A stretch of 64,000 bases of DNA from Branchiostoma floridae (lineage: Eukaryota > Chordata > Leptocardii > Amphioxiformes > Branchiostomatidae): positions 11,809,549 to 11,873,548 of the forward strand of contig NC_049990.1 in assembly GCF_000003815.2 (NCBI RefSeq). Reading direction: 5' to 3'. The notes below the pieces were generated by a model that was not told the DNA's origin, did not search any database, and saw nothing but the letters and a program-made list of their open reading frames with translations. Below, piece after piece: positions 48,789 through 60,704 of this stretch. The translations under genes and the position numbers were made by a program. The first letter of the stretch is position 1; every line of letters begins with the position of its first letter.

Positions 48789-49185
48789 GTGTTCAATACA
48801 CATTCTCGTGACAACAAATACCATTTTCTAAACCTTTTGGTGTCCAATACACATTCTCATGACAACAAATACCATTTTCTAAACCTTTTGGTGTCCAATA
48901 CACATTCTCATGACAACAAATACCATTTTCTAAACCTTTTGGTGTCCAATACACATTCTCATGACAACAAATACCATTTTCTAAACCTTTTGGTGTCCAA
49001 TACACATTCTCATGACAACAAATACCATTTTCTAAACCTTTTGGTGTTCAATACACATTCTCATGACAACAAATACCATTTTCTAAACCTTTTGGTGTTC
49101 AATACACATTCCCATGACAACAAATACCATTTCTAAACCTTTTGGTGTCCAATACACATTCTCCTAACGACAAATACCATTTTCT
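48789..49185. repeat. 51-bp minisatellite, about eight units
   Basis: Units of CAATACACATTCTCATGACA plus ACAAATACCATTTTCTAAAC and CTTTTGGTGT, near-identical except for the last two. Because 51 is a multiple of three, a spurious frame stays open through it. No spacers, so not CRISPR. Confidence 0.95.
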
Positions 49186-49199
49186 TAACATCTTTCTTG

Positions 49200-50292
49200 C
49201 AAGCAGTATTATGTAGTATTGTGTTCAAGTGATGAATCAACGAAAATAGAAATTGTGTCGAAATTTCGAGGGGAAATGATCATAGCAACAGACAAAAGAT
49301 AATAAATTCGTTTGTCGGGCGGGAAAAACATACTACATTGAGCATACTTTACAATATTTGATACAGTTGTTCTTAACATCATCATCTCCTGTAATGTCAT
49401 GACAGAATGTGTCAGCTTACATTATGCCTTCAGTCGCTAGGTGGCGTTCTTTTACTCCACGTCATGGCCACTGCAGGCTTCGAGCTTTTCTCCTTCATTG
49501 ATTAGTCGAAAAACACTTTTTTTATCAATCGAAAAAGTACAGTACAGAACAGAGAGGTGGTACACTCTAGCAATATGTTAATATTAACATCACTTCTAAA
49601 AAAATTTACAACAGAAGACAAATAAAAGAAGAATAGCATGCATTTCACCGTAAATTAGCATACCGTTAGAAAAACACATTTTCTTTGACGTAATTCTACT
49701 AATGAATACATCTTAACGTTCATACAAAATTGTGAACTGTAACCTTGACAAAAAGAATTGATTTGCAATCTTCCTAGTTTATATGATCAAGAACGCTATA
49801 TGAGATATGATCAGGCATTCACACGTTTAAGGGCTTACCGGTCGAAGAACAAGAGCGAAGTAGCGTCCAATAAGAAAAAACGGTACCCACCCCTATTCCA
49901 AGACATTACGATATTAGTATATCCCAAGACATTACGATATTAGTATATCCCAAGAGGTTTTCTTTTTCTTAGGTTACAGTAAGTACACTTTAAGTACACA
50001 GTTGCTAAATCCAAGTTCAATTACTCCACGAGCAAAGAACGATTGCGGGTCAAAGGCCAATTGAGTAAACGCGGAAGTATCAAGGTTCAAGTTCAATAGC
50101 ATCACGCTAGCCCTGTACCAATGGGAACGGCGTGTTTTCCTGACGTCTCGATCCTAGCATATTCTACAAGAGTCGGTCGACATTTTGTCTACGGCGCTGA
50201 AACAGATAACCGGCGTGGTCTAAGCAATATTGAGTACTGAAGGAAATAGCCTGTAAACTCAAGAAATCCTCAACAGGTTGAAGACAAACAAG
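49200..50292. other. Intergenic region before NT5C1, possible untranslated first exon
   Basis: No gene seen. A 26-bp direct repeat (AAGACATTACGATATTAGTA...) stands at 49898-49950. A donor-like AACAAG|GTAATG at 50292 and an acceptor CATTCACAG at 50719 suggest an untranslated exon spliced 21 bp before the NT5C1 ATG. Confidence 0.4.
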
Positions 50293-50740
50293 GTAATGCC
50301 AGTTTCGTTTCTTATCGATAGAAAATACGCTTGCTTGTATTTGTTATTACACAGTGTTTCCGGGTGACGTTCAGGAATCGGGCGGCCGGGAAGAAAGCGG
50401 AACTATATACATACACCATGTAGGGGCAGGGTTTCCATATGGACAACCTTTTCTTTGTACTTTCACTTTCATTTTCTATAGACACTTGTTTATCGTGCCA
50501 TCGTACAATGAAGAAAATCTAGCGTCATTTTCCACCTTCATAGATTTTGTGAAGATTATATATTAAGAACCATTCTGGTGAAATAATTTCTCTATAATCT
50601 CGCCCCCATTATTTGTACACATGTATATTCCTTTGGATTTTTTCAATTTTATTAGGATGATAATCCGGCAATGGCATAAATCTAAATCGATTATGTCAAT
50701 TATATCTCTTCATTCACAGCGTTGACAACGACTATCAGCA

Positions 50741-53700
50741 ATGGCAGCTTCAAGTTCCAGGGCACAACCGGTAGGTCGCAATTTTTTACTTGATATCTAA
50801 TCCAAATTAAATTTGGTAAAGATGAGATAAAACATGTAACGTTATCGTTATGTGTTTTGACAATGTTTTGGCCGGGGGTGATAACTTACAGATTATATAC
50901 AATATGAACACAGACAAGTGAATTATATTCTTAGGCCCCATGCTCAATATCATCATTGTAATGTAATGCAATGAAAATATGAGCACGAATATCAATAAGA
51001 AAGGGTAATATGCATCATTCTGATTGACATGGCGAACTACATTCCTTATGACCCTTTAAGAGCAAATGTCTGTAAGGATCAAACAATGGTGGCAAAGGTC
51101 AAAAAATAGATTTGGCTCATATTCTGCACAGTGATAGCACTTGGTCCACAACCCCTCAAAATAGCTTTCTTTTAGATCAAAACTCCTTGTTGCCATGGTA
51201 ACGGGCAAACAAAGTTTTCTTGCCATTTTCCCCAATTTTCGCATCTCAAAAACACAGAAGTTACTATAGCATATTTTACGGCACTGTCTCGGCAACACCT
51301 TTAAACCTATCATCAAAACAAAACAAGATCTAAATAAACCAACATTTTGGCTTTTTAAAAATTGTTGTGAAATTTCCAAAGTCGTACATTTTAGTTCTTG
51401 GGCAGCCTGAAAACAGTGCAATGTTTCAAGCTTAAAAAAAATGTGATTTTTGGCCCAACTTTGTAACGCTATAAGTGCCGCTCTGGTACTTTTTTTGGCT
51501 TGAAATTTGTACCATATATAGATCATTAGAATATCTATCAAATGCATTGTTGCGAAGTTTGGGGTCTTGTTTGGTTGTCACGTGACTGTCCCTAAAAGTA
51601 GACCACTTTTTGTGTTTGTCAAAAATTGTGAACTTTAGCCATGTTTAAAGTACGCTACATGACGAAGTAAAATATATTTCTAAATCAACTTCTTATCAAA
51701 TGTGGATCTATGTATTACCTATCAAATAACTGCTTGTAGAGTTTCGGGTCATGACGTTTAGTCACGTGGTTGTCCCTGAAAGTATGCCATTTTTTGCATT
51801 TGAAAAATAATTGTGAATTTTAGCCATGTTCAACGTACGCTACGTGACGAAGTAAACAAGGATTCTTATTCAACTTCTGATCAAATATACATCTATGTAT
51901 TGTCTATCATATAAATGGTTGTAGAGTTTCGGATCATAATGTAAAGTCACGTGGTTGTCCCTGAAAGTAGGCCATTTTTTTGCATTTGACGAAAATTGTG
52001 AATTTTAGCCATGTTCATCGTACGCTACGTGACGAAGTAAACAAGGATTCTTATTCAACTTCTGATCAAATATACATCTATGTATTGTCTATCATATAAA
52101 TGGTTGTAGAGTTTCGGATCATAATGTAAAGTCACGTGGTTGTCCCTGAAAGTAGGCCATTTTTTTGCATTTGACGAAAATTGTGAATTTTAGCCATGTT
52201 CATCGTACGCTACGTGACGAAGTAAACAAGGATTCTTATTCAACTTCTGATCAAATATACATCTATGTATTGTCTATCATATAAATGGTTGTAGAGTTTC
52301 GGATCATAATGTAAAGTCACGTGGTTGTCCCTGAAAGTAGGCCATTTTTTGCATTTGACAAAAATTGTGACCTTTAGCCATGTTCAACGTACGCTAGATT
52401 GCGAAGCAAAAAAAAATTCTGATTCAACTTCCTGTCAAAGGTAAATCTATGTATTGGCTATCAAATGAATACTTGTAGAAAATTAGATCATGAAGTAAAG
52501 TCACGTGGTTGTCCTTGAAAGTAGGCCACTCTTTTCATTGGACGAAAATTGTGAATTTTCAAAGTACGCTACGTGTACCCTGGTATCCATAATACAGCCG
52601 TATTATAGTTCCCGGCTCTCTTTTGTCCTCTTCGCAGATACATATTTCACTCGTTCTCATTGAAATGTAAAAAATCCAGGCCTTATTGACTACATCATTT
52701 AGGTATAAGAGGATGTCCCTAGGGACACTTAAAAAGTGGGCAGCTTTTTTAACACCAGGTCAAATAGAAAGCTTCGAACAATGGTAACGTTCGTCACAGT
52801 CATTTCTGTACAACATTTTGTAAGCAAGGTGGGATACAAATGGCAGTCAACAACCCTTCCTTGTTTCTTTAGAAAGCCAGAAAAACTGTGCAGCGTCACA
52901 AAAACGGTCATTTCTTGTCTTATACGTGGATAATATAATCATGGCAACCATCGTACTCATGGTGGTAACGTTTGTTACAGAATTTGGCAACATGAATAAC
53001 CCACCTCACACAGCCTCCAAGATCAGTGACAGTACCGATCTGGCATTATCGGGCAAAGGGCCTGATCAGCTGGTTTCATCTACCGAACAATCATTCTGGG
53101 CACTGAATTGTTGCATTTTTGGCTACTATTTCAATTCTTCGTTTGTTCTCAGACAACAACCATTTTTTTACGGGGGTGAAATTCCACCCGTGGCTTAGAT
53201 AATCTTCCAAGCCATCAACCAAAATGAATCTTTTGGAAAACATTCCAGGGATTGTGGAAAAATGAAGGAACCTGTGATTTTGTCTAAAGTTTGCTGCAAA
53301 TCAAGTCGCAAAAGCAGGCGACAGCATTTTTACATTTAAATGAGAACGAGCCATTTGCGAAGAGGACAGAGGAGACTCGGGAGATATAATATAGCTGGAT
53401 ACCAGGCGGGATACTACGTGACGAAATTAAGAAGAATTCTGATTAAACTTCTGGTCAAATGTACATCTTTGTATTCTTAATTTTCTTTCTTCGAATAAAT
53501 GCTTGTCGAGTTTCGGGTCATGACATTTAGTCACATGGTTGTCCCTGAAGCCAGGTCACTTTATGTGCTCGACAAAAATTGTGAATTTGAGCGCATTATA
53601 GAACATAGCTGAATTTAAAACGACATCTTAGTTACATTATCAAAAATTGATATTTACAATTATAACAGAGTCATCGCTTAATTCAGCTTTAATTCAACAC

Positions 53701-56700
53701 TGTAAGCCCATTATAAGTCATTGTAGTACCAATATGATATGCATTGGACATTGACAATGTTGAAAGAAAGAAACTGTTCAAGAGACATCTTCTCCAAAGT
53801 AACAGAACCTCCTAACAGCATTTAGCTAACTATCTGCCCTACTTTAGGGAGCAACTGCACCGCAAAGAAAGACGACCCCAGGCCTTACTAACACTCATTC
53901 AACAGACAATGTTAAGGGCTACACATCATCAGAGTCAGTGCCAGTAAAGTATTTCAGTTCCCCAATTCGACAGATTTAACTACAGCCCTAAATGGCGATT
54001 TCTGGCCAAAAGCAAAATTTGACCTAATTTCAGGGACAACCACGTGACTAAAAGTCATGATCTGAAACTCTGCAAGCATTCATCTGATAGACAATACCTA
54101 GATGTACATTTGACTCGAAGTTGAATAAGAATTCTTGTTCACTTTGACACCCAGCGTACTTTGATGAAAGCTAGAATTCAAAATTTTCGTCAAATGCAAA
54201 AAATGGCCTACTTTCAGGGACAACCACGTGACTGAACGTCATGATCCGAAACTTTGCAAGCATTCATTAGCTAGACAATACATAGATGTACATTTGACTG
54301 GAAGTTAAATAAGAATCCTTGTTTACTTCGTCACGTAGCGTACGTTGAACATGGCTAAAATTCAAAATTTTCGTCAAATGCAGAAAATGGCCTACTTTCA
54401 GGGACAACCACGTGACTAAACGTCATGACCCGAAACTCTACAAGCATTTATTTGATAGGAAATACATAGATCCACATTTGATAAGAAGTTGATTTAGAAA
54501 TATATTTTACTTCGTCATGTAGCGTACTTTGAACATGGCTAAAGTTCACAATTTTCGACAAACACAAAAAGTGGTCTACTTTTAGGGACAGTCACGTGAC
54601 AACCAAACAAGACCCCAAACTTCGCAACAATGCATTTGATAGATATTCTAATGATCTATATATGGTACAAATTTCAAGCCAAAAAAAGTACCAGAGCGGC
54701 ACTTATAGCGTTACAAAGTTGGGCCAAAAATCACATTTTTTTTAAGCTTGAAACATTGCACTGTTTTCAGGCTGCCCAAGAACTAAAATGTACGACTTTG
54801 GAAATTTCACAACAATTTTTAAAAAGCCAAAATGTTGGTTTATTTAGATCTTGTTTTGTTTTGATGATAGGTTTAAAGGTGTTGCCGAGACAGTGCCGTA
54901 AAATATGCTATAGTAACTTCTGTGTTTTTGAGATGCGAAAATTGGGGAAAATGGCAAGAAAACTTTGTTTGCCCGTTACCATGGCAACAAGGAGTTTTGA
55001 TCTAAAAGAAAGCTATTTTGAGGGGTTGTGGACCAAGTACTATCACTGTGCAAAATATGAGCCAAATCTATTTTTTTACCTTTGCCACCATTGTTTGATC
55101 CTTACAGACATTTGCTCTTAAAATATTTCAAACACAAATACATCTCTGCTGGTTCATTGGCTGTAAAAGTTTTATAAAAAATCTCTATATCTATAATATG
55201 TTTCTGAATGAAGACTTTTATTGTGCTTTGAATGCTTACCGGGCTAATTGCAGGTCAAAACAAAAGAATGGTTCACAATATACTACAAGCTGTTTTAATC
55301 TTCTATTCTATGTGGATTACATTATCAACATGTTGTAGGGGGAATGCGGTTATGACTTCAGAGTTCAATGTGCCATGTTCACAACTTGTAGTTTGAAAAT
55401 TGTTATTGGAGTATCTCCAACACCCCTGTCATTAATTAGTATTACCGCTTACCGGTCCCTTGACCGGGGGTGGTCGTGGGGGCACTTAGCAGCTGAGCAC
55501 ACCTCCCTCCATCTCACCCTGTCGTGGGCCAGAGCTTGAGTTTTGGCAAGGGTCTGAGCTTGAGTTTTGGCAAGGGTCATTCCCGTCCACTCTTTGATGT
55601 TATCATCCCACTTCTTTCTCTGTATGCCTCGTCTTCTTTTCCCTTTGATTGCTCCTTGCAGGATGACCTTAGAGAGGCCCATGCTTCTTGTCACGTGACC
55701 GTACCACCTTAGTTTCCTTTATTACCTCCATGAAATGCCATGGAATGGAGGTTATATTTTCTGTTATGTGTCTCTGTCTGTGTAGATGATTACTCAAGAA
55801 CGGCTGGATGGATTGATTTCATGCTTGTTGTGTTGGTGGGGTGTGAAGAAAGCTCGAATCGATGAGATTTTGGGCGCCGTATCTGTCGTTATAATCGATG
55901 TAATAATATCAGAAATCACCCCTATATCTGCGATATATTGGAACAGTCATCGTGGTTTCCCTCTTTGTTAATCACCTTATCTCCAAGCAGGTGGTGAGGT
56001 GATTTGTTTCACCAGTGATAGCCCTGAACATATGTTTTTTTGGGGGGGATCAGTTGACAACAACTGTTTGGGGGAAACGATAGCCTCGACTCAAGAACGG
56101 CTGGATGGATTGGTTTCATACTTGATGTGTTGGTGGGGTGTGATGATAGCTGAAAGTGATTAGATTTTGGGCCCCGTATCTGTCGATATAATCAATGTAA
56201 TAATATAAGAAATCACCCCTATAACTGCGATATATTGGAACAGGCATCGTGGTTTCCCTCTTTGTTAATCACCTTATCTCCAGGCAGATGGTGAGGTGAT
56301 TTGTTTCGCTAGTGATAGCCATGAACATATGTTTTTTTTGATCAGTTGACAACAACTGTTTGGGGGAAACGATAGCCTCGACTCAAGAACGGCTGGGTGG
56401 ATTGGTTTCATACTTGATGTGTTGGTGGGGTGTGATGATAGCTGAAAGTGATTAGATTTTGGGCCCCATATCTGTCGTTATAATCAATGTAATAATATCA
56501 GAAATCACCCCTATATTTGCGATATACAGTTGACATCGTAGAACATCGGTTTGGGGGAACCAGACAGTTTTGAAAGTGATAATAAGTTGTATTTATGTAC
56601 TTGTGCTTTTAGGGACATGATGTATTATATTTCTTTTGTGCTGTTAGATGTTATGTGGTCCACCTTGCGTCACGCTGAAGTTTTGTTAGTATGTACTCGG

Positions 56701-59700
56701 TTTTATTACATACATGTATCTATTATGTGGATGTGTTTGGACTTACCTTATCTGAACAGTTGACGTCATATAGCAACTGGTTAGGGTATCTGTAACAGTT
56801 GACTCCTTAGAGCAACTGTTTGCCGATCCTGGACAATTTGAATATGATAATTAACTTTGTATTTATCCACTTCTGCCTTTAGGGACCTGGTGTGTTATAC
56901 TTAGTTTGTGCTGTTAGATGTTTCGTGCTCCACGTGGCGTTACGCTGATGTTGTGTTGGTATGTACTTGGATTATTATATATCTGGCATAAGCTTGTCCC
57001 CGTAACCTATATGTGGGTATTGGTTGATGGACATTTTGTGTCTTATTGCTTGTAAGTTTGTATCCTGATGTGTCGCAGTTATTTGTTATGAATTCTGAAC
57101 ATACTCTCTACCTTGTAAGTTGCCAGTACTATCATAACGTGATAATATAAACATCATAAAGATTCCCCACACCTGCTGCATGTTACCATAGTGCCCATGT
57201 GATAACTATCCACACAACTAGTAGAAATAACACGAATATCATTACATACAAGTCATCATCAACAAACATAAAATCGACAAAAACACTCAATATTTCATGG
57301 AGGTATGAGGTCGCCGAACTCTAGTTAATTAGTATATGTTTATCAAATTAGTCTGTGTTTACACAATCTCTCGCTGGTTGGGGTTAATGACCCCTCCCGA
57401 CTGTAGGGCCGACAACTAGGAGCGCGATATTAGTTAGAATATGAATCAATTAAGTTGACAAATTAGGCCACAGCAAGTAAATTCTATGGATGACATCCTC
57501 TGCAGACTGCAAAAATAATGAGATAGGGCGAAAAAAAAACAAGATGGGTAAAAAAAACAAGATGGCTAAATTTTCAAAATAGACACCATAATGATAAACG
57601 TCGTAACAAGAGTTTAAGTGACAAAACATGGTAGCACTGACAACAAATCATTAATTCCTGTATTCAAGAAGTGAACTAGTGTTGTTTAAGTGACACTAGT
57701 GTGGTAGACTGGTATTACTTACCATGTTGCCAACTACACTCATGACTTCCATAGTGGTGCCACTTTTACAGCTGTTCAGCTGGTTTCACTTCTATAATCA
57801 CAGTAATGGCTACCACGCTAGTGTGACTTTTACAAGTACAATCATAGGCTAAAACACAACATAATTCCCCATTTTGACACTTTCTCGTCATGTTGACCAT
57901 TTCCAAAGAAGAAAATAAATCTTGTTTTTTTTTCTGAAATCAGGCGAAAATTAATGAGCGCGCGGATGTCATCCATAAAATTTACTTGCTGTGGCCTTAC
58001 TTCTATTTTTATCCTAGCCTAAAGACACCACCAAAACGCTCACTATTACCCTGTCTGCACGAGCGCTGTTCGACCTGGAAGAGGAGGACAAGTTTTTCCA
58101 CGAAAACGGTCTAGACGCGTACATTAAACTCATGGTGGAGAAGGAGAAAGAAGTCTTGGGAAAGGGACCAGCTTTTGAGTTTGTTAAAGTGAGTTACCAG
58201 TCACCGATCATGACTTACTGGTTTGATTTATTACGCGCTTAAAATGACACTTTGCTTCCATTATTATCCTTTGGACAAGGTACCTTAATTGTTTGCTTTA
58301 TTAAAAAATGTTCTGCTAACATGGGTGAATCTAAGGTTACTATCAAGATTCATGATATAGGAGTTTTTTGTCCAATGGATATTGTACAGGCCGTATAGTA
58401 CATTTTACCCTTTTTTCCAGAAATCTCTCTGATTTAAAATCTACCACTTACATGGCGCTCTTGACCATGAAATAATGGCAACATATATGATGATTGGTCA
58501 TGATGACCTACATGTACATGGCAAATATAGAAATACGTTGGTCTGGAAAGGTAACCAAATGTTCATGTATTTCTTACTCATGGCAAGAATGGGCGGGGCA
58601 AATATTCCATTTTGATCATAATGTTGAAGATCTCTCTCTCATTCTGTGGTTATTTCTTTGTGACGGTTCAGTCTGCTCTAGCTGTCAACGATCATATCCG
58701 ACAACTCGACAAAGATGACGACGAGCTGTTTGACATCGTGATCGTGAGCCGTAACCATGCACAGGCAGGGAGCCGAATTATTAACTCTATCAACCATTAT
58801 GGTAAGTCAGGGTTGGTTCTGTTAGACATAGAACAATACAACAGGCAAGTGCGATCTTAGCTTACGTAGGAAAAGAATGCGCACTTATCTTTAAATAGGT
58901 ATGAATGGGTATTAAGAAATATAACGTTATATGAACAAGCATTGGATGTGGTTATCAAGGGCAAGGCAGACAAAATAAGACAAAATAGGAGTCACCGTGA
59001 CCATATTATTCATGTGTTATGATGTGTATATGATGATTATGATCAGAATTTTTTTTTACAGATTTAGATTCCAACTTTAGAGCAATGCAGTTACGAAAAG
59101 TTTAATTTCTTTGCATATTTTGCAGGTCTCTGTCTTGAGCGATTGTCTTTAGCTGGAGGGACAGACCCTAACACATACCTGGGTGCCTGGAACACAGACC
59201 TGTTCCTGTCTCCAGATGAAAAAGATGCTAGGAGTGCCATTGAAGCAGGTAATGTTACTCTCCAAGCAGAGGTTAGGCTCCGGCTGTTTTTTTTAACGTT
59301 TTTATCGGGCTTTATATTTTTATTTTATCTTGCTGTATCAAAGGCGTACTTCAAGAAAAATGACAAAATAGAAAGCCCGATAAAAACGACTAAAAAAAAC
59401 GTTAAAAAAACAGCCGGAGCCTAACCTCTGCTTGCAGAGTAGGTACTGTGGCATTCTGGAGAAAGTACAACCTCCACAAGACTTCTTTTGCTTAATGAAA
59501 TATTGCAATCGGGTGACTTTTTACCAAAGGAGCCAGCTAGCCACAGAGTTCCGCATATTCTGCGTTGCCTCAAGTCGTGGTAATCACTATAATTTATAAA
59601 TCAATGGTTCATAAATAGACAGCTCGGGAACGTCTAGCTTAATTCTGAAATATACTGATTTCTGATACTTCTGTTGATACCTATAGACATTAGAAATGTT

Positions 59701-60704
59701 TGCAAGTATGTATTCTTTTTTTTTCGCTCCCAGGTTTCCCAGCGGCAGTGGTTTACAAGTACAATGGTGATCATAAAGACCTTCCTAAAGACCAACTCCG
59801 GATCGTGTTTGACGGAGACGCGGTTCTGTTCTCGGACGAGTCAGAGCGAGTGTTCAAGGAGAAAGGGCTTGCAGGGTTTCAGCAAAACGAAGAACAGAAA
59901 GCAGGCATTCCATTGGGCGAGGTAAGCACGAGTACATGGATGGATGGATGAATGCCGACCGAAAAGGACATATAATTTAAAGATGGGATATGCAGAAAAA
60001 TGGTTCATGACATCAGTACATTTTTTGTGATGGAACCTATAATCAAAATGGAAGTTGTATTTAATTTACTCTGCCATCTTGTTACCTGCAATTACAATAC
60101 ATTTTAGAAAAATGGGCTTCTAGCGCGATAAATAAGCGAATGAGCGAGTTTTGAACATGAGTTTCTCTCAAAAATATTCTTAAAGGATATATGTCTTGTA
60201 TTGTAATTGTGTACGAGTGCGACTTCGATATAGGTGTTTATGAGTGTGTTTTGTTTTTCAATATATCTGCAGGGTCCAATGAAAACCTTTGCCAGCAGAA
60301 TTGCACAAATCCAGGAGAAGTTTCACAAAGCAAACAAACCTAACCCTATCCGCACGTATCTTGTAACGGCCAGATCGGGGGCCAGTGCTGGTCAACGTAC
60401 GCTCATCACCCTTCGTGATTGGGGTCTGAAAATTGATGAGTGTCATTACAAATCAGGGGCCAGCAAGACAGCCATTTTGAAGGCAATCCGGCCGCATCTG
60501 TTCTTGGATGACTCCCAGTCTCACATCGATGCAGCTCTGAAAGGAGGAATCCCTGCTGCAAAGGTCCCCTATGGCATCAATTATGAAAACCAGAAGCCAG
60601 TGGGGAACAAAAAGCGCGACGGAGATCCGGTCGAAGGCGAAGATGCTAAAGGTACAATGAAGGGATACTATCATGTTACAAAAAAGGCTAAGTCTGGAAA
60701 GTGA
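50741..60704 (+). CDS. NT5C1A: Cytosolic 5'-nucleotidase 1 (NT5C1A type)
   Basis: Hydrolyses AMP to adenosine and phosphate in the cytosol, activated by ADP in vertebrates. Exons: 50741-50770, 58018-58188, 58672-58801, 59126-59248, 59734-59921, 60273-60704; 1074 nt, 357 aa (human NT5C1A 368). HAD-fold motifs are in place: motif I VFDGDAVLFSDESE with nucleophile Asp178 and Asp180, motif II TYLVTARS (242-249), the Lys of motif III (K279 or K284), and motif IV LFLDDSQ with Asp293/Asp294. Upstream family landmarks: SRNHAQAGSRIINSINHYG and LAGGTDPNTYLGAWNTDLFLS. ATG context is GCAATGG. Intron 1 is 7.2 kb and full of transposons; a MITE sits 10 bp after the exon 4 donor and another 21 bp before exon 2. 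The A versus B paralogue question may not apply outside vertebrates. Confidence 0.94.
51055..55123. mobile_element. 4.1-kb foldback element with tandem-repeat arms
   Basis: The ends TTTAAGAGCAAATGTC and GACATTTGCTCTTAAA start inverted arms that are nearly identical over the outer 500 bp (a 163-codon frame in both differs by three residues). Next come tandem units of about 185 bp (left arm starts at 51577, 51761, 51946, 52131, 52314, 52500) with the motif CACGTGGTTGTCCCTGAAAG. The right arm has fewer units (about 54035-54600). The architecture resembles Foldback/TU elements. Lies in NT5C1 intron 1. Confidence 0.88.
52576..53413. mobile_element. 838-bp inverted-repeat element nested in the foldback
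   Basis: Ends CCTGGTATCCA with the complement TGGATACCAGG; arms of about 90 bp including GTCCTCTTCGCA and CTCGTTCTCATT. Flanked by CTACGTG on both sides (52569-52575 and 53414-53420), which is itself part of the 185-bp unit it interrupts. No convincing coding frame. Confidence 0.85.
55449..55730 (-). mobile_element. Non-LTR retrotransposon fragment (C-terminal tail)
   Basis: The minus-strand frame reads KGKRRRGIQRKKWDDNIKEW, then TGMTLAKT...ALAHDRVRWREVC. This is the characteristic C-terminal end of many LINE endonuclease-reverse transcriptase proteins (RRRGRP..W.DNI..WTG..L..A..R..WR). A TLAKTQA unit is repeated. Only about 80 residues remain and no RT core is present. Confidence 0.8.
55724..57310. 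mobile_element. Repeat element with three internal 300-bp units
   Basis: Left end ACCTCCATGAAAT, right end complement ATTTCATGGAGGT. Inside are tandem units beginning CTCAAGAACGGCTGG (55792, 56089, 56382), with GATTTTGGGC, AATCACCCCTATA and CACCTTATCTCCA in order. A related shortened copy lies at 61180-62150. No coding frame. Confidence 0.75.
57466..57996. mobile_element. 531-bp inverted-repeat element ending 21 bp before NT5C1 exon 2
   Basis: Left GGCCACAGCAAGTAAATT then CTATGGATGACATCC; the right end is the complement (GGATGTCATCCATA...TTGCTGTGGCC). Terminal repeats of about 31 bp. Non-coding. The remaining 21 bp hold the polypyrimidine tract and AG of exon 2. Confidence 0.85.
59258..59439. 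mobile_element. 182-bp foldback MITE at NT5C1 intron 4 donor
   Basis: Ends CTCTCCAAGCAGAGGTTAGG and the near complement CCTAACCTCTGCTTGCAGAG, flanked by TA. Arms continue through CTCCGGCTGTTTTTTT. It starts at intron position +10. Confidence 0.9.

Noticed and set aside
48786-49136. 116-codon repetitive frame
   Set aside because: It is the 51-bp minisatellite read in one frame; no splice or start context and no homology.
48789-49185. CRISPR-like array
   Set aside because: Units are contiguous without unique spacers and the context is a eukaryotic genome.
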